64,000 nt of DNA from Njordibacter sp028825405 (GCF_047730065.1 NZ_CP159829.1:2170001-2234000); one strand, 5' to 3'; positions 17,293-25,290 are shown, counted from the stretch's first letter. Numbers and translations are program-made. The notes: generated by a model from the sequence alone, not told the origin.

Positions 17293-18252
17293 ATGACACG
17301 ATTTATCAAAATTGCATCTGTTTTCGTACTGGCCGTGAGTTTGGCTAGTACAGCCACTGCTGAATACCCGGAAAGGGAAATTCAGTTAATTGTGCCAACC
17401 AGCGCTGGTGGTGGATCAGACAAAACTGCTCGGGTTTATGCGAAGTTTGTAACAGAATATCTCGGACAGCCGGTAGTAGTTGTCAATAGGCCCGGCGGCG
17501 GCGGTGCCATTGGAATCACGGCTGTCTTAAATGCAAAACCAGATGGCTACACAATGGGCCAGCTTATGTTACCGGAAATTGTGTCAAGACAGTTTGATAA
17601 CCCCACTGCCCAGTTTGGTGCGGATTCATTTGACTATATTGGAAAATCCGGTATCGACAATCACATCTTCGCCGTGCGTAACGATAGTAAACTCCAAACA
17701 TATCAAGATATGGTTGCCTTTGCTAAAGCCAATCCGGGCAACCTTAGTTGCGGAGTTACCGGTGTCGGAGGAGGCCCACAACTGGCGTCCCTCAGATGGC
17801 AAAAGTTAGCGGGTGTCGAGCTCAACCTCGTAAGTTTCAAAGGCGGTGGTCAAATCCGTGGAGCACTGCTTGGCGGACACATCGACATGCTGTGTGCAAA
17901 TACAGGAGCTGTTTCGAAAGTTCTCAAAGAAGTTCGTATTCTCGCCCTTTCTGCTGACGAGACGCATCCTAAATTTCCAAATGTACCAACATTAAAAAGC
18001 TTAGGTATTGACCTAGCTGTTGGTACGGAACGCATACTTGCTATGCCTAAGGGGACCCCCACAAAGATCCTCGAAAAACTACGTGCCGCCCATCAGAAAA
18101 CATTAGCAAACCCCGAATATCAAAAAGCGGCAAAAAAGGCTAAGGTGACTATTGATACGGCATCGCCCGAGAAAATAGCTCAGATGCTTAAGTCTGAAGA
18201 AAATGATTATCGGGCGTTGTGGGCAGCAAGTCCCTGGATCCAAGACCGTTAG
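17293..18252 (+). CDS. TctC-type extracytoplasmic solute-binding protein
   Basis: The ATG at 17293 follows AAGGGAG by seven bases; the ATG at 17275 lies before that site. The 319-residue product has a signal peptide ending near ASTATA and the Bug/TctC fold: YPEREIQLIVPTSAGGGSDKTAR, VVVVNRPGGGGAIG and a late FPNVPTLKSLGID. These periplasmic proteins capture carboxylates and deliver them to TctAB. First gene of a tctC-tctB-tctA operon; a hairpin after it may favour higher expression of the binding protein. The ligand is not predictable, but the neighbouring sulfatase suggests a sulfated or sulfonated acid. Confidence 0.93.
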   Translation: MTRFIKIASVFVLAVSLASTATAEYPEREIQLIVPTSAGGGSDKTARVYAKFVTEYLGQPVVVVNRPGGGGAIGITAVLNAKPDGYTMGQLMLPEIVSRQFDNPTAQFGADSFDYIGKSGIDNHIFAVRNDSKLQTYQDMVAFAKANPGNLSCGVTGVGGGPQLASLRWQKLAGVELNLVSFKGGGQIRGALLGGHIDMLCANTGAVSKVLKEVRILALSADETHPKFPNVPTLKSLGIDLAVGTERILAMPKGTPTKILEKLRAAHQKTLANPEYQKAAKKAKVTIDTASPEKIAQMLKSEENDYRALWAASPWIQDR

Positions 18253-18267
18253 GTTACAACAACCTCA

Positions 18268-18305
18268 TTGAAGGCGGTGCAAACTATTTGCTGTGCCACC
18301 TTCAA
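18268..18305 (+). terminator. Intercistronic hairpin between tctC and tctB
   Basis: TTGAAGG pairs with CCTTCAA and an inner GCAAA/TTTGC stem closes a short loop; a T-rich stretch follows. In transport operons such a hairpin after the binding-protein gene stabilises its message and reduces read-through into the membrane genes. Confidence 0.55.
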
Positions 18306-18327
18306 TTTATCTTTTGGGTAAAGGCAG

Positions 18328-18786
18328 ATGTTTTCAAATCATGACCGAATTGCAGGAATTGTTTTGGCGGTATTCGCTACAGGTGCGTTTTCTTACGCCT
18401 ATGACACCCTGCCACAACGAGTTGGACTTTATCCCAAAACTGTTACGGGGTTAATGTTCCTGTTTTCGGCTCTATTAATTGGGCGTAGTTTTCTACCAGC
18501 TTTTAGAAACCACGAATTTGAAAAATTTTTTCTTGCCGGCCGCAGGCTTATTTTAGGAATTGCTGTCACCGCGGCATACTTTTTTTTAGCCGGAAAGGTA
18601 GGTTTCTTTGCTATGACAGTGATTTACATACCCGTACTTTCATACCTGTCAGGTTATCGTGAGTTACGAACTATTTTATTATCGACGTTTGTTTTTTGTA
18701 TAGTTCTTTGGCTCACCTTTGATCTCGCGTTTAACCGACCGTTGCCGCCTGAAATTTTAGCTCTATGGATTGGAGGTAAGCTGTGA
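18328..18786 (+). CDS. TctB-type small membrane subunit
   Basis: 152 residues with four hydrophobic segments (about 7-25, 35-55, 72-95 and 105-137) and the TctB features RVGLYPKTVTGLMF near the N-terminus and PLPPEILALWIGG at the end. It forms the small membrane subunit of the tripartite tricarboxylate transporter. Its stop overlaps the GTG start of the next gene by four bases, so the two are translationally coupled. Confidence 0.88.
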   Translation: MFSNHDRIAGIVLAVFATGAFSYAYDTLPQRVGLYPKTVTGLMFLFSALLIGRSFLPAFRNHEFEKFFLAGRRLILGIAVTAAYFFLAGKVGFFAMTVIYIPVLSYLSGYRELRTILLSTFVFCIVLWLTFDLAFNRPLPPEILALWIGGKL

Positions 18787-20276
18787 CGGACCAACTTTTG
18801 GCAGGATTATTTCATGTGTTGGAATGGCAGTACATTCTAGCCATGACGATCGGCTTAATCGCAGGTATTTTAGTCGGTGCTATTCCAGGATTGACAGCCA
18901 GCATTGGCATCTCCTTACTCATTCCACTCACCTATGGTATGGACCCGCTGTTCGCATTGGCGATGATGGCTGGCATACACAATGGCGGATCTGCGGGTGG
19001 GGCCATCCCAGCAATTCTGCTAAACATTCCTGGCACTCCGGCTGCAGTGGCAACAGCCTTTGACGGCTATCCCATGACAAAACAAGGCCGGGCATTGACG
19101 GCACTTAAGCTGGCAGCAGCATCATCGGCGGTAGGGGGGGCGCTAGGTGCAATCGTCCTCTTGTTTTTGGCACCTCCTTTGGCCACCGCGACGCTAGCCT
19201 TCGGGCCGCCGGAAATATTCTGGGCGAACGTATTCGGAATGTGCGCGGTGGCTGTACTACTGGGTGATGATCCCCTCAAGGGTTTGTTGTCACTCACCAT
19301 CGGCTTGATGATCGGAGTCGTTGGTATTGATTTCGTATCCGGTTACCAGCGATTCACCTTTGGCGTCCTAGAACTGACCGAGGGATTTTCCCTTCTCGTT
19401 GTGTTGGTGGGTATGTATGCGTTGCCACCGGCGTGGCAAATTATTGAGCAAGGAGCAGCGAACCGAAAAAAAGGTTTCTCCGACGTGCTGCGCCCAGATC
19501 CCACCTACCGCTGGCCTTGGCGCAAGCTCCTGTTGAACGTATGGCCACGCGCGTCATTGATTGGCATCGCCTTTGGTCTTCTGCCTGGCGTGAGTGGTTC
19601 AGCCAGTAGCTTCGTTGCTTACAATGACACGCGAAACAGTTCGAACGAGCCAGAGACTTTCGGCAAAGGCAACCCCCTTGGCGTGGCCAGCGCGGAAGCA
19701 TCTAATAATTCCGATAACGCCGCATCGATGATCCCCGCACTAACATTGGGCATCCCCGGCAGTGGTGTTGCTGCTTTGATGCTGGGCGCTTTAGTTATTC
19801 ACGGCATGTTGCCGGGGGCCCATTTGTTCGTCGAACAAGGCCCGGTAGTTTATGGTTACATGTGGGCCATGCTGTTTACGTCGATAGCCATCGTTGTCTT
19901 TGGCGGCCTAATTGCGACGAAAATATTCGCACAGGTGTTACTCGTGCCATCGCTGTTGCTGATGCCGATGATTGTTAGCTTAACGTTTATCGGAATCTAC
20001 ACGTTTCAAAACGAAATCTTTAATGTCTATTTTATGCTCGGCTTCGGGGTCCTTGGCTATCTACTCAATCGTCTTAAGTTCCCTGTTGCCCCTATCGTCA
20101 TAGGCCTGATACTCGGTGACAAGGCACAAGAGTCCTTACGAACAACGCTTCAGTTGAGTCATGGTGATTTTGGAATTCTTTTCACGCGACCCATTTCGTT
20201 GACCATTTTTATTCTAATCGTTCTCGTCCTCATTTACCCTATTTGGAAAACATTGAAGGCAAAGCGACAAAATTAG
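18783..20276 (+). CDS. TctA-type large permease subunit
   Basis: 497 residues with about 11-12 membrane helices. Typical TctA motifs are present: GAIPGLTASIGISLLIPLTYG, GGSAGGAIPAILLNIPGTPAAVATAFDGYPM, LFGLLPGVSGSASSFVAY and TLGIPGSGVAALMLGALVIHGM, with the two PG(T/S)-rich re-entrant regions. It couples substrate uptake to an ion gradient. GTG start with GGAGGTAA upstream. The gene looks intact and its base composition is higher in GC than the flanking accessory DNA, consistent with separate acquisition of the sulfatase-transport block. Confidence 0.95.
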   Translation: MTDQLLAGLFHVLEWQYILAMTIGLIAGILVGAIPGLTASIGISLLIPLTYGMDPLFALAMMAGIHNGGSAGGAIPAILLNIPGTPAAVATAFDGYPMTKQGRALTALKLAAASSAVGGALGAIVLLFLAPPLATATLAFGPPEIFWANVFGMCAVAVLLGDDPLKGLLSLTIGLMIGVVGIDFVSGYQRFTFGVLELTEGFSLLVVLVGMYALPPAWQIIEQGAANRKKGFSDVLRPDPTYRWPWRKLLLNVWPRASLIGIAFGLLPGVSGSASSFVAYNDTRNSSNEPETFGKGNPLGVASAEASNNSDNAASMIPALTLGIPGSGVAALMLGALVIHGMLPGAHLFVEQGPVVYGYMWAMLFTSIAIVVFGGLIATKIFAQVLLVPSLLLMPMIVSLTFIGIYTFQNEIFNVYFMLGFGVLGYLLNRLKFPVAPIVIGLILGDKAQESLRTTLQLSHGDFGILFTRPISLTIFILIVLVLIYPIWKTLKAKRQN

Positions 20277-20923
20277 GCGATTTACAGAAGCTTTAGTTTT
20301 TCTATCCATAGTTTAAACGTCCAGTAATTTGAATGAACAGGTCGCCATCATAATTGGTGATAAACAAGGCTTTCAACACTATGGGTTTTACCTCGATTTC
20401 ACGGATAGTTTAGTTGAGGAAGATTGAATGATCTTTTCATACTCAAGCTTATGCAATTTCCGTGGATTATAAAAACTGCTCTATATAATCAGGTATGTCG
20501 ACACTAGCTTTCAATAAAGTCAGGTACGATCACGCTATAGTTTTGGTTATTTCAAAATCACCTATACTGGTTACTCCGCAGGTATTACAGGAAATATAAC
20601 ATTTGCTTACGAGCCAAGTACTAAAGGGCACACCCTCCTCAAACCAAGATACCCCCCCGGGCATCTTCCCCTAAAGAATCATTATAAATACCAACACTTA
20701 AACACTAGACACATTCCCACAGTTAGCTAGTTCTTAGCCATGTTCCCATAAGGTAAGGGATGCTTAAGGTTAATCAGACTTAAACTCCACTCCGAGCCAT
20801 TAATAACCCACTATCACTACTCCTCTTCTACGAATGGCCCTGGAACCGCTACCCAAACCGTAGTATCAATGGCCGACCTCGGCCTTTTTACCCTCACAAC
20901 CAATAACCCATCAGGAGAACACT
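20277..20923. other. Gap after the transporter operon
   Basis: No intact gene. A 37-codon open stretch (20313-20427, ending QHYGFYLDFTDSLVEED) has a protein-like composition and may be the tail of a lost gene. A rho-independent terminator lies near its right end. The rest is featureless to me. Confidence 0.4.
20871..20889 (+). terminator. Rho-independent terminator upstream of a small gene
   Basis: GGCCGA and TCGGCC form a perfect six-base stem with a two-base loop, followed by five T. It ends only 34 bases before the start codon of the small gene at 20924, leaving almost no room for a promoter between; it may be an attenuator in that gene's leader. Confidence 0.65.
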
Positions 20924-21109
20924 ATGTTCAAAATATTTCGTAAGACCTTTGACAGATCCGGCATAACGGCAAACAAAGCTTTGCAAGTTTTAGAAGTTTC
21001 CTTAAACCAAAGCCTGCAAGAATCCATTGACGAGGCCATAACCGAGCTCAACAACCTCAATACCACCCAAGAAGAGAGGGATCACCACTTAGCCCTCCTT
21101 TATAAGTAA
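20924..21109 (+). CDS. Small helical hypothetical protein
   Basis: 61 residues, basic N-terminus (MFKIFRKTFDRSG) followed by a mostly helical acidic chain. AGGAGA is placed six bases before the ATG, a strong ribosome binding site, and a terminator follows the stop directly, so this is a well-delimited single-gene unit. No family recognised. Confidence 0.6.
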   Translation: MFKIFRKTFDRSGITANKALQVLEVSLNQSLQESIDEAITELNNLNTTQEERDHHLALLYK

Positions 21110-21116
21110 ATCCACC

Positions 21117-21141
21117 AGCTACCTCCTAGGTAGCTTTTTTT
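21117..21141 (+). terminator. Rho-independent terminator
   Basis: AGCTACC and GGTAGCT form a seven-base stem with a short loop, followed by seven T. It lies eight bases after the stop codon of the small gene at 20924. Confidence 0.85.
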
Positions 21142-21270
21142 AAAATAAGATAGTTTCCGATATTTACCAAGAAAACACTAAAGTATACAGATAGCCGAGC
21201 CTAACCCAGACCTTATGCTTTAAATACTATTATTGATAAATATGAAAAATTTAATATATTTACTTAAAAA

Positions 21271-21380
21271 CTAACCACGGAAGCCATAAAGTATTACTGC
21301 CAACTTAGCTCAGTTAAAGTTTCTCATGTTACAGGCCAACAACACTTCCCTCTATTTCTAACAGTGTCAAAGACCAAGGT
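21271..21380 (-). repeat. Duplicated upstream region of the SPOR gene, copy A
   Basis: This stretch resembles 24575-24690, the DNA upstream of the intact SPOR gene, with shared blocks GGAAGCCAT, TATTAC, TTTCTCA, CACTTCCCTC and TTCTAACAG followed by GTCAAA. Similarity appears to extend further towards the expected coding side. No SPOR coding sequence remains beside this copy. Confidence 0.6.
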
Positions 21381-21724
21381 AAGTTATCAATAAACACCGG
21401 TCAAGCATACGGGCATTGTGGACAGTGTTTAGTCGAAAAAGACAGAATTTGTGAGCAAAGAACTTTTAGCTAAATAAAATAAATACTGAAAGCTAAAGTT
21501 ACGCCATGAATCAACATTTGAGTATAGGAAAAAATTCTAGCTAACAGTCTATATGTTGATTTTTAGATGGTTGTATTTTTAGTGATCATAGTATTTTTAC
21601 TAAAAATAATAAAATTACTATTATATTTTTCATTTTTATACTTTTATGTTGATATTATGCTGTCTTTATCGTAAAATATTGTCTTGCTAAATAAAAAACA
21701 GTTCTTTTAAACGACGACGATATA

Positions 21725-21752
21725 TTGACAGACCCAAAGATATATCTAGATA
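21725..21752 (+). promoter_or_regulatory. Sigma-70-like promoter of the AlpA operon
   Basis: A perfect -35 box, TTGACA, is followed after 16 bases by TAGATA, a fair -10 box. It would start transcription near 21759 and give a leader of about 190 bases before the AlpA start codon. Confidence 0.5.
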
Positions 21753-21848
21753 AAGTGAGAACGACTTCAGTGTTGAAGCAGTGGCTTAGCCTTTAGTGAC
21801 CAATGTTACGCAGTAGCACGTCATAGAGATTAAGTATCACCCGATGCA

Positions 21849-21916
21849 GGCTCTGAGCAAACGAGTATGTCTCTTTTTTGAGGCTAATATTATTCGTCTA
21901 GCTCAGAGCCTTTTTT
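21849..21916 (+). terminator. Leader terminator or attenuator of the AlpA operon
   Basis: GGCTCTGAGC (21849-21858) pairs perfectly with GCTCAGAGCC (21901-21910), which is followed by six T. The loop of 42 bases can itself fold (ACGA/TCGT extension and a CTC-T6-GAG hairpin). It lies inside the leader of the operon, so transcription must pass it to reach the AlpA gene. This recalls the terminator-based control of P4-type satellites. Confidence 0.7.
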
Positions 21917-21927
21917 ATTTGAGCTAG

Positions 21928-21941
21928 ACCTTTTAAAAGGT
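21928..21941. promoter_or_regulatory. Palindrome covering the AlpA ribosome binding site
   Basis: A perfect 14-base palindrome, ACCTTTTAAAAGGT, ends seven bases before the ATG at 21949. Its right half holds AAAGG, the likely ribosome binding site, so folding or a bound protein would block translation. Confidence 0.55.
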
Positions 21942-21948
21942 TACTTAA

Positions 21949-22170
21949 ATGAATCTCCCAGTTCAAAAACGCATCATACGTATCAAGACAGTATGCTCGT
22001 ATACCAGCCTATCAAGATCCTATATTTACCTGTTAACTAAACAGCAGAAGTTTCCAAAACCTATATCCTTGGTTCCTGGAGGAACATCTGTGGCTTGGGT
22101 TGAACAAGAAGTAATCGCATGGGTTGAGCAGCGCATTGCAGAACGTGATGGAGGAGCTTCTAATGAGTAA
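21949..22170 (+). CDS. AlpA-family phage/satellite regulatory protein
   Basis: 73 residues. The pattern RIKTVCSYTSLSRSYIYLLTKQQKFPKPISL and VAWVEQEVIAWVEQRIAER is the AlpA/MerR-like winged helix-turn-helix: a scissor helix pair, FPKPxxL and a W-x-x-x-E-(V/I)xxWxxxRI tail. AlpA proteins control excision or replication genes in P4-like satellites and integrative elements. It overlaps the next gene by eight bases and heads a three-gene replication operon. Confidence 0.88.
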   Translation: MNLPVQKRIIRIKTVCSYTSLSRSYIYLLTKQQKFPKPISLVPGGTSVAWVEQEVIAWVEQRIAERDGGASNE

Positions 22171-22477
22171 GCTCACACGCAAGCCACATCAACCAGTAAC
22201 ACTTCCCGCTTTTCAGCAGGAGGTAGCTTACCCACCTGCAGTTGCCCGTTTTCTTCAAGATCTTATTGATAATAGAAGAACTGGTATCTCGACAATCAAA
22301 CTTGGAGAGTTAGGCCACTGTGGCATTAGCCAAAAGTTTCATGGGCTCAGAGCCGATGGATGGATTATTGAGTCCACAAGAGTTTCTGTGCTGGATAACA
22401 ATAATGAAGTTCGGTGCTGGGTCAGCAACTACAAAGTGATTGGCTGTAATGTGGAATTTAGTAAGGAGGTCATTTAG
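22163..22477 (+). CDS. Winged-helix-like protein of a satellite replication operon
   Basis: 104 residues from the ATG at 22163, which follows GGAGGAG by six bases. The core ISTIKLGELGHCGISQKF, HGLRADGWIIESTRV resembles the small winged-helix proteins encoded between AlpA and a RepA-like helicase in phage satellites and islands, with a beta-wing at the end (EVRCWVSNYKVIG). Presumed DNA binding. The stop is immediately followed by the helicase start. Confidence 0.6.
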   Translation: MSKLTRKPHQPVTLPAFQQEVAYPPAVARFLQDLIDNRRTGISTIKLGELGHCGISQKFHGLRADGWIIESTRVSVLDNNNEVRCWVSNYKVIGCNVEFSKEVI

Positions 22478-23728
22478 ATGAATACTGCAATTAAAAAAGC
22501 CCTTGTCGCGACCAAGCAAACAAAGGGCTCTATCCCAAAAGGACAACATAAGTATACCACAGGTAATGGTTACAGCAAGAACAGCACGTTTAACCCGGCC
22601 ACTGTTATTAAGAACTTTACTGCTGACATTGCCAACATACCACCACGAGAGTGGCTGGTAGATCGCCTGTGTTTGAAGGCTTATATTACTGGCCTTGTCG
22701 CCCCTGGAGGTACCGGTAAAAGTTCCTTAGCCCTTGCCCTAGGGATATCGGTTGCGTCCAACAATGACATATTACAACTCGGTGTACGCCAGCAGGCTAA
22801 CGTGCTCGTTATCAACAACGAAGATTCGTATGACGAGCTAAGGCGCAGGATTGCAGGTATAACAACACAGTTTGGAATTAATCCTATTAGCTTAAAGGAT
22901 AGGTTTTTTTACGCATCTGGCTACGAGAAGAAGTACATGCTGTCAGAGATGAGTGATAGTGGTCAAAAGGAAACAGCATTTGCTGGTGACCTGATCAAAT
23001 ATATGCTCGAAAAAGATATTGGATTGCTCATCGTAGACCCTTTCGTATCGACCCATAACGCGCCTGAGAACGATAACACAGCTATGGATCAAGTCATGTC
23101 TATATATCGTAGGGTTGCTGCTAAAACTGGCGCTGCGATCACACTAATCCATCACACACGCAAGCAGGACACTAAAGGTAGTTCAGCAGGCAATGCAGAT
23201 ATCGCTCGTGGTGCTTCTGCTCTCAAGGATGCTGTCAGAGTTGTTGCTACATTAACTCCAATGTCTAAAGACGAGGCAAAGGCGCTAACATTCGATGCCC
23301 AGAAACGATCACGCCACTTTAGGTTAGATCTTGCGAAACAAAATTTCTCTCCAGCATGCGTTAATGCTTGGTGGTTTAGAATGGAATCTTGCCTGATAGG
23401 CAATGGTGAACATGTTGGCGTACCCGTCCCTGTGAACTTAAAGCCACTCTTCAGAAACTCTACAAGCAAGGTGAAATGGGATGACCTATTAGTCGCAGAA
23501 GCTCTTGAGCGCTTATTTGGTAACACTTCACCTATTGAGTGGAAGTCGCTTCAGCCTCAGTTTGAGACTGATAACCAAGTCAAATCGACCGCTGCATACG
23601 AAGCTATTAGACTGGTCTCAAATGATCCAAATAAACCAACCATTATCAATAACGGTAATGAGGATATAGCCTATTGGCGTAGCAAACCACCTGGAGGACT
23701 CATTAGTATCAACCGTAAGGTTTTATAA
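22478..23728 (+). CDS. RepA-like AAA family helicase
   Basis: 416 residues with a strong ribosome binding site (AAGGAGGT, seven bases). Walker A is GLVAPGGTGKSSLALAL (about residues 72-88), Walker B LLIVDPFVS, and a sensor-like IHHTRK follows, then GSSAGNADIARGASALKDAVR. This is the RecA-fold core of hexameric helicases of the RSF1010 RepA / AAA_25 group, which open origins or drive fork movement for plasmids and integrated elements. The N-terminal 60 and C-terminal 120 residues are less conserved. Together with the AlpA-like gene and the repeat cluster just downstream it forms a self-contained replication module. No primase domain is apparent. Confidence 0.85.
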   Translation: MNTAIKKALVATKQTKGSIPKGQHKYTTGNGYSKNSTFNPATVIKNFTADIANIPPREWLVDRLCLKAYITGLVAPGGTGKSSLALALGISVASNNDILQLGVRQQANVLVINNEDSYDELRRRIAGITTQFGINPISLKDRFFYASGYEKKYMLSEMSDSGQKETAFAGDLIKYMLEKDIGLLIVDPFVSTHNAPENDNTAMDQVMSIYRRVAAKTGAAITLIHHTRKQDTKGSSAGNADIARGASALKDAVRVVATLTPMSKDEAKALTFDAQKRSRHFRLDLAKQNFSPACVNAWWFRMESCLIGNGEHVGVPVPVNLKPLFRNSTSKVKWDDLLVAEALERLFGNTSPIEWKSLQPQFETDNQVKSTAAYEAIRLVSNDPNKPTIINNGNEDIAYWRSKPPGGLISINRKVL

Positions 23729-23736
23729 GTAATTGG

Positions 23737-23900
23737 ACCGTTCCGCGTTCCGGCCAGGAGCGTTCCGGGACTGGAAACCAGTGTTTATAAGGCTTTGATG
23801 GGAGCATTCCGGAGGTTATTGATAATCGACCGGAATGCTCAATTTCACACCTCTGAAAGCCACGTATATCAGGGGTTTCCGGATTCCACCCTTTCCGCCC
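23737..23900. repeat. Cluster of TTCCG repeats, candidate replication origin
   Basis: Directly after the helicase gene the core TTCCG or its complement CGGAA occurs at least seven times in about 160 bases, in both orientations, including GAGCATTCCGG (23802-23812) and its exact inverse CCGGAATGCTC (23830-23840). Repeated short sites next to a RepA-like gene are typical of iteron or P4 crr-type origins. Confidence 0.5.
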
Positions 23901-23938
23901 CTACGGGGACATATTCTATGGAATGCCCCTCAGGTAGT

Positions 23939-24511
23939 TTATTTTTTCTTTAACTCTAATGGTGAATAATTCATTTGAACCAAGATATCCTGTGCCTTAT
24001 TAAGCATCGACCTGTTCTGAAATGGGCCTACCATTACCTTGAACCAAACAGATCCAGACTCAGTAGTAGATTGGCTCACTTCAACATTAGGTAGTTTTTT
24101 TATTGTTAATAGTTTTTGTAATTCTTTAGCATCGTACTCAGACTTAAATGAAGCTACTTGCAGATGGCTTTCTGTCTTCTTATTTGGATCCTTAGCAGTA
24201 GACTCATATTCTTTAACGTAAGCTGGCGTAACATCGGCCTGCTGTAGTATTTTTATATATGTAAACTCTGGTGAGATAGGTGGCTCAACGGGTATTGGCT
24301 TTGCCACTTCAATCTTCTCTGTAGCCACCACAAGATCAACTTGATCCACAGAAGCCCTATCAATTTTATGATCAATACTCACGCTTAAAAGGATTACTAT
24401 TAATACTACAATTAGTATTATTCCAGCAGCTATTAAAACTACTATAGGCCGAAGTAATCCTGGCGTAGTAACGTCAAGCTTTGGCTTGTGAGCATAATCT
24501 TTTATCACCAA
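23939..24511 (-). CDS. SPOR-domain membrane protein (FtsN/DedD-like)
   Basis: 190 residues. A short cytoplasmic N-terminus is followed by one transmembrane helix (about 19-45), a linker with PIPVEPPISPEFTY, and a C-terminal SPOR domain: HLQVASFKSEYDAKELQKLL, VWFKVMVGPFQNRSMLNKAQDILVQM. SPOR domains bind denuded peptidoglycan at the division septum, and this topology is that of FtsN and DedD. It is convergent with the satellite-like module. Two fragments of a second copy exist in the window (a tail at 3660-3735 and an upstream segment at 21271-21380), so the gene has been duplicated and disrupted. Whether it is the essential FtsN cannot be told. Confidence 0.85.
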   Translation of the reverse strand: MVIKDYAHKPKLDVTTPGLLRPIVVLIAAGIILIVVLIVILLSVSIDHKIDRASVDQVDLVVATEKIEVAKPIPVEPPISPEFTYIKILQQADVTPAYVKEYESTAKDPNKKTESHLQVASFKSEYDAKELQKLLTIKKLPNVEVSQSTTESGSVWFKVMVGPFQNRSMLNKAQDILVQMNYSPLELKKK

Positions 24512-24574
24512 CCCTACCTCTTTAGTTCAAATACTAATTTTTATAAAATCTTTATATTTTGTACGCTTGGTTAA

Positions 24575-24690
24575 ACACCAGCCATGGAAGCCATTAAATA
24601 TTACCACCAATTTACCATTCAATAACTTTCTCAATTTCAAGAGCGACAGCACTTCCCTCGACTTCTAACAGAGTCAAACACCAACTCCTC
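24575..24690 (-). repeat. SPOR gene upstream segment, copy B
   Basis: Counterpart of 21271-21380. It stops being similar exactly where the hairpin element begins; short similarity (ACACCGG, CAAGCA) resumes near 24890, as if the hairpin segment had been inserted in this copy or lost from the other. Confidence 0.55.
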
Positions 24691-24692
24691 TA

Positions 24693-24774
24693 AGTAAAGC
24701 ACCCAAGTAGTGCGAGGAGTGAAGCGATAGCGCAGCGGTAGCGTAACTCCGAAGCACGCACTGAGTGCTTTACT
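24693..24774. repeat. Long imperfect palindrome, MITE- or REP-like
   Basis: AGTAAAGCAC (24693-24702) is the exact inverse of GTGCTTTACT (24765-24774). Inside, AGTGCG pairs with CGCACT and GGAGT with ACTCC, leaving a loop rich in AGCG/GCGG. The whole 82 bases fold as one interrupted hairpin. No coding frame. The form fits a non-autonomous repeat mobilised in trans. Confidence 0.65.
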
Positions 24775-24920
24775 ACAAAAACAACCCAACACACTCACCA
24801 ACTATTTAATGACCATACACACTAATTGTAAGCCTTAGAGCCCGTGTACTTATGGACAAAATAGCGATGCCATTATTGACCACAGGGTACACCGGCCAAG
24901 CAATAAGCTAACGCTATAAA

Positions 24921-24974
24921 TAGAATAAGAGAATTAAATAGAATAAGAGAATTAAAAAGAATAAGAGAGTTAAA
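24921..24974 (+). repeat. Three tandem copies of an 18-base unit
   Basis: TAGAATAAGAGAATTAAA occurs twice exactly and a third time with two changes. It is non-coding and lies between the hairpin element and the tRNA gene. Confidence 0.9.
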
Positions 24975-25290
24975 TACAAGTCATGCAGAAGATGAAACTC
25001 TTTAGCCCTGGCTCAAGTCATGAGGCTTAACTAGACAGGATTATACGCCTACTATTGGGTAGTGTTATAGGAGCGGCTATAAAGAGTAATAGCGTGTTGG
25101 ATCGGCTTACTGTAGGGTAAACTAACAAGCCACAGAAACAGCCTGAAACGATCTAATAGGTAGACCTAGTTCAGCTAGAAAGCCAATAGGGTATTAGGGT
25201 AAAAAATAAAACAAAAGACGGTCTATCTGACGGTTCCGTTATTTATAATAACGAAAAATGTCTTATAAAACAGCGTCTTATAAAATAAAA

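Larger units (their letters stand above)
21142..21948. other. Regulatory gap before the replication module
   Basis: About 800 bases with no gene. It carries a duplicated SPOR-gene upstream segment, a very AT-rich stretch with a nine-base inverted repeat (21575-21583 and 21599-21607, ATTTTTAGT / ACTAAAAAT), a promoter, a terminator-like leader hairpin and a palindrome over the ribosome binding site, most described separately. Confidence 0.6.
24512..25290. other. Repeat-rich gap before the tRNA-Arg gene
   Basis: About 780 bases without a gene. It contains the SPOR upstream segment (copy B), a long hairpin element (24693-24774) and an 18-base tandem repeat (24921-24974). No integrase gene or copy of the tRNA end is seen. 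Confidence 0.6.

Noticed and set aside
18770..19701. Other frames inside tctA
   Set aside because: Shadow frames of a conserved permease gene.
24711..24760. A second tRNA or small structured RNA in the hairpin element
   Set aside because: It pairs end to end as one hairpin and lacks cloverleaf arms, T-loop motif or CCA.
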